NCBI RefSeq assembly: GCF_011492945.1
Contig: NZ_CP045119.1
Location: 1,798,001-1,862,000, forward strand
Direction: 5' to 3'
From: Rubrobacter tropicus
Lineage (GTDB): Bacteria; Actinomycetota; Rubrobacteria; Rubrobacterales; Rubrobacteraceae
DNA length: 64,000 nt
In this document: positions 1 to 8,085 of the stretch, one piece after another
Layout of the letters: each line of letters starts with the position of its first letter
How positions within the stretch are numbered: the stretch's first letter is position 1
Made by a program: the position numbers and the translations under genes
Notes under the pieces: model-generated
Seen by the model: only the letters and a program-made list of their open reading frames with translations
What the model was told of the DNA's origin: nothing
Database searches by the model: none

Positions 1-71
1 ATCGCCACCGCGCCGGGTCTCAAACCGAGATCGGCCAGATCACGAGCCAGCCGCGTACGCGCTACCAACAT
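1..71 (-). CDS. Partial N-terminus, AAC(3)-like aminoglycoside N-acetyltransferase family
   Basis: This reading frame runs off the left edge on the minus strand. From the ATG at 71 it gives about 23 residues, containing TRLARDLADLGLRPGAVA. That resembles the start of AAC(3)-family acetyltransferases, where a TR-x-x-L-x-x-DL-x-x-LGLRPG segment leads into the acetyl-CoA-binding part. An in-frame TGA lies upstream near 109-111, so the start is at 71 or at the GTG at 80. There is no strong ribosome binding site. The catalytic part is outside the window, so the assignment rests on a short segment. These proteins often act on substrates other than drugs. Confidence 0.38.
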   Translation of the reverse strand, partial: MLVARTRLARDLADLGLRPGAVA

Positions 72-224
72 GTCCCACACGGTAGCAGGTGCGCCGCAAG
101 TCGGCCTTCACCGATGGTGGTTAGCGCAGTTTGCGGAAGTATTGAGACCAGCAAGGAAAGGTCCTTAATTTCTTAGGCTTTCAGGGATGGAGGGTCGAAG
201 CTTGCTCATAGATTTCTTAACGCG

Positions 225-258
225 CCCCTCAAAACCTCAGTGCCTTGAAACCTCAAGG
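225..258. repeat. Dispersed intergenic repeat, copy 1
   Basis: A 30-base core (225-254) matches 43305-43334 with one mismatch. Both copies read CCCCTCAAAACCTCA, one variable base, then TGCCTTGAAACCTC. Both lie in gaps with no gene. No open reading frame is associated with the repeat. The rest of the 72-327 gap holds nothing I recognise. Confidence 0.7.
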
Positions 259-327
259 CCAACAAGAATCAGTCCTTATGCAACCCGCTATAGTCGGGAC
301 TCACGGACGTCCGAAGCTTCGGAGATT

Positions 328-1371
328 CTATCCGCCCAGCCGTTCGACCACGGCGTCCGTCATCTCTTCTGTGTTCGCCTCGCCGCCGAGATCTCGGGTC
401 CTGATGCCCGAAGCCAGGGTCTCTTCCAGGGCTTCGAGGATTCGGCCCCCGGTCTTCGGGTGGCCCGCGTGCTCCAGCATGAGGGCGGCGGCCCAGATGG
501 CGCCGGCGGGGTTTGCGACGCCCTGGCCGGCGATGTCGGGGGCGGAGCCGTGAATGGGCTCGAAGAGGGACGGGAAGGCGCCCTCCGGGTTGAGGTTCGC
601 GGAAGGGGCTATGCCGATGGCGCCCGAGACGGCTGCCGTGATCTCCGAGAGGAGGTCCCCGAAGAGGTTCGAGCCGACGATCACGTCGAAGCGGGCAGGG
701 TCGAGCACGAGCCGGGCGGCCAGCGCGTCCGCGTGCATCAGGGACGCCTCCACCTCCGGGTACTCCCGGGCGACCTCGTTGAAGATCTCGTCAAAAAACG
801 GCATCGTGATGCTGATGCCGTTCGACTTCGTAGCCCCCACGAGGAGGCCGCGCCTGCCCTTCGCCTCCTCGAAACCGTAGCGGACTATCCGCTCGACGCC
901 GCGGCGGGTGAAGATGCTCTCCTGCACCGCGATCTCGTGCGGGGTTTCCTTGTAGATGCGCCCCCCGGAGTCCGAGTATTCGCCTTCGGTATTCTCCCGG
1001 ACTACTGTAACGTCCAGGTTCCCCGGGTTGGCGAGCGGGCTTTCGACGCCCCGCAGGAGGCGGGCCGGGCGCAGGTTCACGTACTGGTCGAAGCGCCGGC
1101 GGATGGGGAGCAGGAGGCCCCACAGCGAGACGTGGTCGGGCACGGTGGGCCAGCCGACGGCGCCGAGGTAGATCTCGTCGAAACCCCTCAGCCTCTCTAT
1201 CCCGTCCTCGGGCATCATCCGCCCGTGCTCCAGGTAGTACTCGCAACCCCATTCGAACTCGGTGAAGCGCAACTCCAGCGGGTCGTCCGCCGCGGCCTCC
1301 ATTACCCGCATCCCGGCGCGGACCACCTCGGGCCCGATCCCGTCCCCGCCTATGACCGCCACGCGTACCAT
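328..1371 (-). CDS. Isocitrate/isopropylmalate dehydrogenase family, tartrate/D-malate dehydrogenase type
   Basis: The 347-residue protein is full length for the NAD-dependent beta-decarboxylating dehydrogenases. It opens with the IGGDGIGPEV loop (residues 7-16), has the RENTEGEYSD segment and a DALAARLV/NLFGDLLSE metal-site region, and ends with the usual EPIHGSAPDIAG block. The GAVGWPTVPDH and LWGLLLPIRRRFDQYVNLRP segments fit tartrate dehydrogenase/decarboxylase and D-malate dehydrogenase better than LeuB or Icd. It would oxidise and decarboxylate a 2-hydroxyacid in the cytosol. No leu genes lie next to it, which also argues against LeuB. The exact substrate cannot be read from sequence. 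Confidence 0.88.
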   Translation of the reverse strand: MVRVAVIGGDGIGPEVVRAGMRVMEAAADDPLELRFTEFEWGCEYYLEHGRMMPEDGIERLRGFDEIYLGAVGWPTVPDHVSLWGLLLPIRRRFDQYVNLRPARLLRGVESPLANPGNLDVTVVRENTEGEYSDSGGRIYKETPHEIAVQESIFTRRGVERIVRYGFEEAKGRRGLLVGATKSNGISITMPFFDEIFNEVAREYPEVEASLMHADALAARLVLDPARFDVIVGSNLFGDLLSEITAAVSGAIGIAPSANLNPEGAFPSLFEPIHGSAPDIAGQGVANPAGAIWAAALMLEHAGHPKTGGRILEALEETLASGIRTRDLGGEANTEEMTDAVVERLGG

Positions 1372-1458
1372 CCGTCCATGCTAGCAACCGGCCGCGCTCC
1401 GGTCCAACCGCAGCACGATATAATCCCCGTCGGGTAAGGACGAGGAGAGGAGAGGTGC

Positions 1459-1746
1459 GTGCCGAGAGCAACGCTGAACGGCGTAACCCTGGCCGAGAGC
1501 GACCACACGGAGGTGGTCGAAGGAAACCACTACTTCCCGCCGCACTCCGTCAACACGGAACTCTTCCGGCCGAGCGAGACCACCACCCACTGCCCCTGGA
1601 AGGGCGACGCGAGCTACGTGAACGTGGAGGTCGACGGCGCCGTCGTCGAGGACGCGGCCTGGTACTACCCCGAGCCTATGGACGCCGCAAACAACATAAG
1701 AGACCACTTCGCCTTCTATGGAAACAAAGTCGACGTGGCGGGCTGA
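1459..1746 (+). CDS. DUF427 domain protein
   Basis: A 95-residue protein covering one whole DUF427 domain. The recognisable core is VNTELFRPSETTTHCPWKGDA followed by W-Y-Y-P-x-P, the usual signature of this family. Start GTG 1459 sits just after a purine-rich GAGGAGAGGAGAG stretch, which favours it over the overlapping GTG at 1455 in another frame. DUF427 proteins are small cytosolic proteins without an agreed reaction. The gene stands alone, divergent from the dehydrogenase on its left and followed by an AGCTGA-type repeat. Confidence 0.85.
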   Translation: MPRATLNGVTLAESDHTEVVEGNHYFPPHSVNTELFRPSETTTHCPWKGDASYVNVEVDGAVVEDAAWYYPEPMDAANNIRDHFAFYGNKVDVAG

Positions 1747-1764
1747 TGCGGCCCGACCACGCTC

Positions 1765-1792
1765 GCTGAAAGCTGATAGCTGACAGCTTTCA
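1765..1792. repeat. AGCTGA-type intergenic repeat
   Basis: A short run built from GCTGAAAGCTGATAGCTGAC and its near-inverse. It lies in the gap between the DUF427 gene and the next gene. It belongs to the dispersed family also seen at 3761, 6676, 18501, 21701, 21840, 32750, 34890 and 49785. Confidence 0.7.
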
Positions 1793-1834
1793 CCCCCTTC
1801 CGTCGCGTGGGGCGACGGGGAGAGGAAAACCATC

Positions 1835-2176
1835 ATGAACGCAGACAAGACGCGGGAGCGCAGGGAGGCCGTCGAGAAGTTCGACGCGGCGGCCCGGCAA
1901 TCCTACATGGCCGCCGTGGACCGGGCCTTCGAGGTTCAAAAGAGCGGGGCGAAGCTCTCGCGGACCTTCTTCGAAAACTGGGTTCAGACGCTGGAGGAGG
2001 GGGTGGAGATCAACCGCCGCGCGCTCGAAGACCTGCAGAATATCGCAGCCGAACAGCGGGAGGTCTTCTACAACCTCTCCCGCGAGTCGCTAGGCGCCTA
2101 CGAGGGGTTCGTCGGCTCGCTCGACGCCTACGAGGCCAGGATCTCGGAAAACAGGGAGACGGCCGACAAACCTTGA
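1835..2176 (+). CDS. Small helical (phasin-like?) hypothetical protein
   Basis: A 113-residue protein predicted to be almost all alpha helix and rich in E, R and A, with no signal peptide or membrane segment. Helical blocks such as ERREAVEKFDAAARQSY and NRRALEDLQNIAAEQREVFY resemble the amphipathic repeats of phasins and other small coiled-coil proteins. No catalytic motif is visible. Start ATG 1835 follows GGGGAGAGG at a suitable distance. A phasin role at polyester granules is only a guess, because no polyhydroxyalkanoate genes are nearby. Confidence 0.65.
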   Translation: MNADKTRERREAVEKFDAAARQSYMAAVDRAFEVQKSGAKLSRTFFENWVQTLEEGVEINRRALEDLQNIAAEQREVFYNLSRESLGAYEGFVGSLDAYEARISENRETADKP

Positions 2177-2243
2177 ACCCGCCTGTCCTTGAAGGTTGTG
2201 CCTCGACCCTATAGATTAAGGGGGTCGAGCGAAGCGACGGGAG

Positions 2244-3650
2244 TTGCGCCAGCGGTTCATGCAAGAAGAAGAGGTCCCACAGACCGTCTCCAAACCGCCC
2301 GGGCGCCCCGGCTTCCATGACGTAAACCCCCAGGCGGCCGGCGTGCTGCAGCGAAACGGCGTCAAGTCCTGGACGAAGCCGGCGCCCTCCCTCTACCCGC
2401 ACCAGTGGAGCTGGGACTCCGCGTTCATAGCGCTCGGCCTCGCCCACGTGGACAACCGCCGGGCAACGGGCGAGCTCGAGGCGCTCTTCTCGGCCCAATG
2501 GAAGACCGGCAAGGTGCCGCACATAGTCTTCGACCCCGAGGCGCCCCCGAAGAGTTATTTTCCGGACGCCGAGCGCTGGAACTCGAACGGGCTCTCCGAG
2601 CACGCGCCGACGGGGCCGCACACCAGCGGGCTCTGCCAGCCGCCCGTGCACGCGCTCGCCGTGCGCAGGATCTGGGAGACCGCCCAGGACAAGGACGAGC
2701 GAGGCGTCGAGGCCGCCAGGGAGTTCCTGACGGGCAACTACCCCCGCCTCTACTCCTGGCACCGCTACCTGTCGACCGCCCGCGACCCCGAGCGGTCGGG
2801 CCTCGTCACGATCTACCACCCCTGGGAGAGCGGGACGGACAACTCCCCCCGCTGGGACGCGCCGCTCTCGCGCATCGCGATCGGGGACATCCCAAGCTAC
2901 ACCCGCTACGACGTGCAGCACGTCGCCGACGCCTCGCACCGGCCGACGGACGAGGAGTACGACCGTTTCCTGTGGCTGCTTGAGATGCTCAAGAAGGCCC
3001 GCTACGAGGAGATGGACATCTACGGTTCGCACCCTTTCCTCGTCAAGGACGTCCTCTTCAGCGCCATCCTGGTCGCGGCCAACGAGGCGCTGCTCGAGAT
3101 CGGGGCCGTCGTCGGGGCGCCGGCCGAGGAGCGGGCGCAGGTGGAAGCCTGGATCGAACGCGGCCGCGAAGGGCTCGAAGAGCAGTGGGACCCCGCCCTA
3201 AACCTCTGCGTGGACCGCGACGTGCTGACCGGCGAGTCGCTGCGGGTCCGAACCGTCGCGGGCTTCGCGCCCCTGATCTCCGGCGGCCTGGACGAGAGGA
3301 GGCTGAAGGACATGCTCCTCACGCTCGACTCTGAGGATTTCGCCGGAAACCCGACCCTCCACAGGCCGCTCCCGCCCTCCACGAGCCCCGACGAGCCGGG
3401 CTTCCACCCTCGCAGCTACTGGCGCGGCCCGGTGTGGCCCGTGGCGAACTGGTTGCTCTGGTGGTCGCTCCTGCGGGCCGGCGAGTCCGAACGGGCCGCA
3501 TCATTGCGCCACCACACCCTGGAAGAGCTCGCCGAAAGCGGCTTCGCTGAGTACTTCGAGCCCTTCACCGGTGAGCCGCTCGGCTCGGGCGAGCAGTCCT
3601 GGACCGCCGCCATTGCCCTAGACATGCTCGCCACCGAGAACGGCCCGTAA
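2244..3650 (+). CDS. GH63-like glycosidase, mannosylglycerate/glucosylglycerate hydrolase type
   Basis: About 468 residues with the (alpha/alpha)6-barrel hallmarks of glycoside hydrolase family 63. These are YPHQWSWDSAF near the start, GLCQPPVHA, YHPWESGTDNSPRWD with a likely catalytic acid at D199, YWRGPVWPVANWLLW, and GSGEQSWTAA near the end with E450 as the likely base. This set fits the bacterial hydrolases that release glycerate from mannosylglycerate or glucosylglycerate, described in Rubrobacter, Thermus and mycobacteria. Its likely role is turnover of compatible solutes. The start is uncertain: TTG 2244 is nearly touching GGGAG, and ATG 2259 is the alternative. Confidence 0.82.
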   Translation: MRQRFMQEEEVPQTVSKPPGRPGFHDVNPQAAGVLQRNGVKSWTKPAPSLYPHQWSWDSAFIALGLAHVDNRRATGELEALFSAQWKTGKVPHIVFDPEAPPKSYFPDAERWNSNGLSEHAPTGPHTSGLCQPPVHALAVRRIWETAQDKDERGVEAAREFLTGNYPRLYSWHRYLSTARDPERSGLVTIYHPWESGTDNSPRWDAPLSRIAIGDIPSYTRYDVQHVADASHRPTDEEYDRFLWLLEMLKKARYEEMDIYGSHPFLVKDVLFSAILVAANEALLEIGAVVGAPAEERAQVEAWIERGREGLEEQWDPALNLCVDRDVLTGESLRVRTVAGFAPLISGGLDERRLKDMLLTLDSEDFAGNPTLHRPLPPSTSPDEPGFHPRSYWRGPVWPVANWLLWWSLLRAGESERAASLRHHTLEELAESGFAEYFEPFTGEPLGSGEQSWTAAIALDMLATENGP

Positions 3651-3760
3651 ACGCCGTATCATGACCGTCCGCAGGCTCCATGAACGTGACGCGCGTGCTA
3701 CGGCGACGGCCTGCAACTACTGAGTTCGGTAGCGGGGCGTAGCCTAAAAAGCGGTTTGTA

Positions 3761-3862
3761 AAGCTGTCAGCCTTCAGCCATCAGCTTTCAGCCAAGGACA
3801 AAAAGCTGACAAGCTGAGAGCGTAGGCCTGCGGAGCAGGCCGAAGCGGGCTGATCGCTGATG
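3761..3862. repeat. AGCTGA-type repeat with embedded hairpin
   Basis: Several AGCTGA/TCAGCT units surround a stem of GGCCTGC (3825-3831), loop GGA and GCAGGCC (3835-3841). The order of units, GCTGACAAGCTGAGAG and then a hairpin, is the same as at 49855-49882. The repeat lies between convergent genes. Confidence 0.7.
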
Positions 3863-3864
3863 GC

Positions 3865-3899
3865 GCGGTTTTCGGAAGCGATTAGCTTCCGAAAACCGC
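3865..3899. terminator. Bidirectional intrinsic terminator between convergent genes
   Basis: A perfect 15-bp stem, GCGGTTTTCGGAAGC (3865-3879), closes over the loop GATTA with its complement at 3885-3899. It sits directly beyond the stop codon of the minus-strand gene ending at 3901 and downstream of the plus-strand hydrolase. The stem contains TTTT/AAAA but no long run of T follows it on either strand. Confidence 0.65.
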
Positions 3900-3900
3900 T

Positions 3901-4515
3901 CTAAGCTGGGGCTTCTCCGCGGCCCAGCCACTCGTCCCTGCGCTCCTTGAGCCAGGTAGTGCGGAGTCTGTTCGCGGCGATCCTGGCCGGCATGTCCTCG
4001 GGTTTTAGTTCTTCGAGGGGTTTGTAGACCGTGTTGCCGCCGCTCATCAGGGCCACGAGGCCCAGTTTGGCCTGCGTCTGGTCGTGGGCGGCGAGCTTTT
4101 GCAGCGCCGCCGGGAGCTCGCCCGGCAGCGGCGCGCCGAGGTGCCTGGCGAGCTGGCCGTCCTGGCGCAGTTTGATCTCTCGCCGCTCCGTCTCCATGAA
4201 CTCGTGCCAGAGCGCTACCTGATCCGCGGCCTTCTGCCTCTTCGATTCCTCCCGCTTGCGCGCGAGCTCTTCCAGCTTCTCGACGTCTTCCCAGGCCTCG
4301 TCAAGACTGAGACGGCCCCCTTCGCCGTCCCGATCCTCCCCGCCCAGCCCCGGGCTTCTCTCTTCCAGATCGCTATTTCCGTTTAGCTTCAACGAAACCC
4401 TTCTCTCGTTCACGACCCCGAACCGCCTCGAAAAGACGACCGGGCCCGCCTGTTTGATTGGTGGGTAAAGCCATCCAGCCCCAGCGCGAGGCAGGCGACT
4501 TTCCATTAAATACAC
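3901..4515 (-). CDS. Hypothetical charged helical protein
   Basis: Up to 204 residues with no family I recognise. The middle (about 60-115) is a long charged helix, likely a coiled coil. The end has a conserved-looking block, ALMSGGNTVYKPLEEL, followed by an R/W/E-rich helix. The first 40 residues read like untranslated sequence, so the true start may be a GTG near the VVNERRVSLK segment. There is no signal peptide or membrane segment. An AT-rich stretch upstream (4505-4525) could hold the promoter. Function unknown. Confidence 0.55.
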   Translation of the reverse strand: MYLMESRLPRAGAGWLYPPIKQAGPVVFSRRFGVVNERRVSLKLNGNSDLEERSPGLGGEDRDGEGGRLSLDEAWEDVEKLEELARKREESKRQKAADQVALWHEFMETERREIKLRQDGQLARHLGAPLPGELPAALQKLAAHDQTQAKLGLVALMSGGNTVYKPLEELKPEDMPARIAANRLRTTWLKERRDEWLGRGEAPA

Positions 4516-4600
4516 ATTGTATCATGCCTGCCGCCGATGGACGGGGCGGGGCCGGCGCGGACCCCACCATCGGCCCGCGGCGCGGTCGTGGGGGCGGGGG

Positions 4601-5365
4601 TTAGGGAAGCGCCTCCCCGATTGGGAGTACGATCCCTTCCGTCAGCACGAACTCGGGAGGGGATGCGACGAACCACGAGATAAAGTCCGCGACCCGCTCC
4701 GGCGGGAGTACCTGGGTTGCGGGGGCTTTGGCGGTATCTTTTTGTTGGCGCTCCTCGGGGGAGAAGGCGCCCCAGTTCGTCGCCATCGCGCCGGGGTAGA
4801 GGATTATCGCGCGGATGCCGTGCTCCCTCCCCTCGTCGGCCAGGGCCTCGGTGAGGCCCGTAAGCCCAAACTTGGAGGCGCAGTAGGCTGCGGCGTTTGC
4901 CCAGCCCTTCTTGCCCGCCACCGAGGAGACGTTGACTATCGTGCCGCCACCAGCTTCGCGCATACGCGGGAAGGCCGCCCTGGCGAGTAAGAACGGCGCC
5001 CGCAGGTTCACGGAGAGCGTCCGGTCCCACCCCGCGGCGTCGAGGTCCTCCACCGGCCCGGGCGCGTCGGTGCCGGCCGCGTTTACGAGCACGTCCAGGC
5101 GGCCGAACTCGTCGACCGTCCGCGCGACGGCGGCCCCTGTCTCGCCCTCGTCCGCGAGATCGGTGGGCACGACCAGCGCCCGGGCGCCGGTCGCGGAGAT
5201 CTCGCGCGCCGCCCCCTTCAGCTCCTCCTCGCTCCTGGCGACCAGGGAGACGTCCGCCCCGGCGCGGGCGAGTGAGACCGCCGTCGCCCGCCCGAGTCCG
5301 CTGCTGGCCCCCGTGACCAACGCCGCCCGGCCCTTCAGCCCGCCCTCTCCGTCCGCCCCGACCAT
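4601..5365 (-). CDS. Short-chain dehydrogenase/reductase (SDR)
   Basis: From ATG 5365 the protein is 254 residues, the normal SDR length. It has the TGASSGLG dinucleotide-binding motif, the NAAG motif, and the catalytic S...YCASK set. The order matches classical SDRs such as 3-oxoacyl reductases and sorbitol/glucose dehydrogenases. The reading frame continues upstream to 5845, but that part is antisense to the next gene. ATG 5365, with GAGAGG about ten bases before it, gives the family-sized protein. It is an NAD(P)H-linked cytosolic oxidoreductase, and the substrate cannot be inferred. Confidence 0.85.
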   Translation of the reverse strand: MVGADGEGGLKGRAALVTGASSGLGRATAVSLARAGADVSLVARSEEELKGAAREISATGARALVVPTDLADEGETGAAVARTVDEFGRLDVLVNAAGTDAPGPVEDLDAAGWDRTLSVNLRAPFLLARAAFPRMREAGGGTIVNVSSVAGKKGWANAAAYCASKFGLTGLTEALADEGREHGIRAIILYPGAMATNWGAFSPEERQQKDTAKAPATQVLPPERVADFISWFVASPPEFVLTEGIVLPIGEALP

Positions 5366-5543
5366 GCTCCACCATCCTCTCTCCGATGCCCGCCCTGCAA
5401 GTCCAAGAAGGGAGAGCATGGCAGGTACCATCGCCCGCTGCCAGTCGGGGGGTTCCGGGGCGGCCATTCGGCCGGGGGGGTATGATCTCCGCGGGCCGAC
5501 GGTTGCTTGGTCCTGAACTCGAATAGGGCATCGGAGGTGGGGC

Positions 5544-5969
5544 GTGCGGGAGATGAACGCCGAAGAGTACAGAGACTTCTTGCTTGGCCGAGCCCGCACG
5601 GCGAAGCTGGCGACCGTGCGGGCCGACGGGCGCCCGCACGTTGCCCCGGTCTGGTACGACCTCGACGGCGAGACTTTCGTCTTTATGACCGGCGAGGGCA
5701 CGGTGAAGGGAAGAAACATGCGGCGGGAGCCCCGCGTGAGCCTGTGTATCGACGACGAGAGGCCGCCCTTCCACTTCGTCATCGTGGAAGGCATCGCGGA
5801 GTTGACCGAGGGCGACCCGGACCTGCTCCGCTGGGCGACGAGCATCGGGGGCCGCTACATGGGCGAGGACCAGGCCGAGGCCTTCGGCCGCCGCAACGCC
5901 GTTCCGGGGGAGTTGCTCGTGCGCGTCAGGCCAACGAAGGTGCTCGCGTACATGAACATCGCCGACTGA
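5544..5969 (+). CDS. PPOX-class F420-dependent oxidoreductase family protein
   Basis: A 141-residue split-barrel flavin/F420-binding protein. The pattern AKLATVRADGRPHVAPVWYD, then GTVKGRNMRREPRVSLCIDD, is typical of the PPOX-class family annotated as F420-dependent in actinobacteria. These enzymes reduce or bind small substrates using deazaflavin F420 or flavin. Start GTG 5544 has a clear GGAGG at 5533-5537, six bases upstream, which favours it over ATG 5553. It lies just before, and in the same direction as, the NUDIX gene. Confidence 0.85.
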   Translation: MREMNAEEYRDFLLGRARTAKLATVRADGRPHVAPVWYDLDGETFVFMTGEGTVKGRNMRREPRVSLCIDDERPPFHFVIVEGIAELTEGDPDLLRWATSIGGRYMGEDQAEAFGRRNAVPGELLVRVRPTKVLAYMNIAD

Positions 5970-5986
5970 AATGCCGGACGGTGCGT

Positions 5987-5992
5987 TATGAT
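5987..5992 (+). promoter_or_regulatory. -10 element (TATGAT) for the NUDIX gene
   Basis: TATGAT ends nine bases before ATG 6002. Transcription would start close to the initiation codon, giving little or no leader. No ribosome binding site is visible in front of this ATG, which fits. Confidence 0.5.
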
Positions 5993-6001
5993 CCCGGGAT
6001 C

Positions 6002-6675
6002 ATGAACGACGCGACCGGAGAGCGGGATATCGACGCCAGGGAGTTGCTGAGATCCGCCCTCGCGACGCCGCTCGAAGGCTGGCGCGAGGTTTACGAGAGC
6101 TTCTCGCCCGTCAACCTCGAGACGGGGGAGAGGCTTGGGCGGGTCCCGCCGCCGAACGGGGAGACCCGGCGGGCCGCGGTGCTCGTTCCCGTCCTTCTGG
6201 AACCCGACGGTTTGCACCTGGTATACACGGTTCGGAAGAGCCACCTGCAGGACCACGCCGGCCAGATCTCTTTCCCCGGCGGCAGCATGGACCCTGCCGA
6301 CACCTCGCTGATGGAGACAGCCCTGCGGGAGGCCGAGGAGGAGATAGACCTGAGCCGGGAGCTCGTCGAGATCGTCGGCGAGCTCGAAGAGATGTATATT
6401 CCCCTTCGAACTTCCGGGTAAGCCCTTTCGTAGGGCTTCTGCCCCCGGAAGCCGAGCTGGTCCTCGCCCCCGACGAGGTAGAGGAGATCTTCACGGTCTC
6501 CGTGGAGGAGCTTCTCGCCCCCAAGACCTTTCGTAAGGTCCTCTGGCGCCGCGACGGACGCGACTACGAGGTGCCCGTCTTCGCCGTCGAGGGGCCGCGT
6601 GAGATCTGGGGCGCCACCGCCGCCATGACCGCGGCACTGCTCGTCCGCCTGGGATGGGACGGGTACCGGGTGTAG
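6002..6675 (+). pseudogene. NUDIX hydrolase, CoA pyrophosphatase type, frameshifted
   Basis: The first part has the NUDIX box of CoA/acyl-CoA diphosphatases: the GQISFPGGSMDPAD segment followed by ALREAEEEI. These enzymes cleave CoA to 4-phosphopantetheine and 3',5'-ADP. The frame stops early after EEMYIPLRTSG. Adding one C to the CCCC run at 6401-6404 turns this into MYIPPSNFRVSPFVG, the expected family sequence, and reading continues to TAG 6673-6675 for about 224 residues. The gene is therefore either sequenced one base short or truly broken. The downstream half shows no other damage, which favours a sequencing error. Confidence 0.82.
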
Positions 6676-6700
6676 AGCTTTCAGCCGTCAGCTTTTAGCA
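6676..6700. repeat. AGCTGA-type intergenic repeat
   Basis: AGCTTTCAGCCGTCAGCTTT directly follows the NUDIX stop codon. It is a member of the dispersed intergenic family. Confidence 0.6.
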
Positions 6701-6800
6701 GGGGCGAGTAGGCTGGAGTGGTTTTTCTGAGTTGATCCTGGTCTGGCTGTGTGTGCGGGGTCCCATTTCGCGGTATGGGGGTCTGGTAGGTTTCTTTTTC

Positions 6801-7982
6801 GTGTCTTCCGCTGAGGGAACAGGGCCGGAACGCAAGGTCTACAAGGACCACAACCTGCACGTGCTCTGGGGGGTTACCCTGATGGCGGTGCTCGGGGTAT
6901 CGAGCGTGACGCCTGCGTTTCCTGCCATTTCCCGGGAGTTCGGGATCTCGGGCGGGCAGGTCGGGTTGCTTATTACCGTCTTTACGCTCCCGGGTATCGT
7001 GCTTACGCCGGTGCTCGGGGTGCTCTCGGACCGGTACGGGCGGAAGAAGATCCTGGTCCCGGCCCTGCTCCTCTTTGGGGTGGCGGGGGGTGCTTGCGTC
7101 TTTGCCCGCGACTTCCAGCTCTTGCTCGTCTTACGCGCTTTTCAGGGTATGGGGGCCGCGGCCCTGGGCACCTTGAACGTTACCGTGATCGGGGACATCT
7201 ACGGCGGGCGCGAGCGCTCGGCGGCGCTGGGCTACAACTCCAGCGTCCTCTCCGTTGGGACCGCGAGTTATCCGGCCGTTGGTGGCGTGCTCGCGACGTT
7301 CGGGTGGTTCTACCCCTTTGCGCTGCCGGTGATCGCGGTCCCCATCGCCGTGGTCGTGCTCTTCTCGCTGCGCAACCCCGAGCCGCTGAACGAGCAGGGC
7401 CTCAAGGAGTACTTCGGGAGCGTGTGGGGGCACCTGCGCGACAGGGAGGTGCTCGGCCTGATCGGGGCCTCCCTCATGACTTTCATCATCCTCTTCGGAC
7501 CACAACTCTCCTACCTCCCGATCCTGATGAACGACCGGTTCGACGCGCCCTCCTACGTCATCGGCGCCGTCCTCTCCGGCGCCTCCCTGACCACAGCCCT
7601 CGTCTCCTCCCAACTCGGCCGCCTGACGGGCCGCTTCGACGAAAAGACCCTCCTCAAGACGTCGTTTTCCCTGTACGCCATAGCCCTCGCGGCCGTCGCC
7701 ACAGCTCCCACGCTCTCCCTCCTGCTCGTCCCTGCCGTCCTCTTCGGCGTCGCCCAGGGGATCAACCTCCCCAACGTCTTCTCCCTCCTCAACTCCCACG
7801 CCCCCAATGAGAACCGCGGCGCCTTCATGGCGACGAACGGCATGTCCCTGCGCACCGGCCAGACCATAGGCCCCCTCTTGATGGCCTCCCTGGCCGGAAC
7901 CCTCGGCGTTACCAACGCCTACCTCGCCTCCGCCGCCATAGCACTCGCCGCCTTCCTGCTCGTCCTCGCCTTCGTCCGCTAG
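6801..7982 (+). CDS. MFS transporter, drug:H+ antiporter type
   Basis: From GTG 6801 the protein is about 393 residues with twelve predicted membrane helices. It has the loop 2-3 signature LGVLSDRYGRKK, and RAFQGMGAAA in helix 4 as in DHA1-type exporters. A longer frame from TTG 6732 would add a short unusual N-terminus, so the start is not certain. It most likely exports small molecules using the proton gradient. No regulator lies next to it, and the substrate is unknown. Confidence 0.82.
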   Translation: MSSAEGTGPERKVYKDHNLHVLWGVTLMAVLGVSSVTPAFPAISREFGISGGQVGLLITVFTLPGIVLTPVLGVLSDRYGRKKILVPALLLFGVAGGACVFARDFQLLLVLRAFQGMGAAALGTLNVTVIGDIYGGRERSAALGYNSSVLSVGTASYPAVGGVLATFGWFYPFALPVIAVPIAVVVLFSLRNPEPLNEQGLKEYFGSVWGHLRDREVLGLIGASLMTFIILFGPQLSYLPILMNDRFDAPSYVIGAVLSGASLTTALVSSQLGRLTGRFDEKTLLKTSFSLYAIALAAVATAPTLSLLLVPAVLFGVAQGINLPNVFSLLNSHAPNENRGAFMATNGMSLRTGQTIGPLLMASLAGTLGVTNAYLASAAIALAAFLLVLAFVR

Positions 7983-8028
7983 ACCCCTACCTGCTCCCGA
8001 CGCTTGCCCCAGACACGCGTATCTGCTA

Positions 8029-8056
8029 ACTTACAATGTAAATATACGGTGTAAGT
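8029..8056. promoter_or_regulatory. AT-rich operator/promoter upstream of the aminotransferase operon
   Basis: ACTTACA (8029-8035) pairs with TGTAAGT (8050-8056), and a smaller TTACA-a-TGTAA palindrome sits inside the left half. The stretch is strikingly AT-rich in this GC-rich genome. It lies about 30 bases before the start of the aminotransferase/GlpD pair. A regulator-binding site overlapping a promoter is the natural reading. Confidence 0.5.
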
Positions 8057-8085
8057 CAAAGGTGGTTTTTGGGGAGGTGGTCGGT

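Noticed and set aside
187-1437. Long plus-strand frame of 416 codons over the first gene
   Set aside because: It is antisense to the clearly conserved dehydrogenase, is rich in Arg/Gly/Ala/Val as expected of a GC-rich shadow frame, and has no motif.
4506-5774. 422-codon minus-strand frame over the SDR gene
   Set aside because: Composition is that of an out-of-frame reading, and the SDR motifs are in the other frame.
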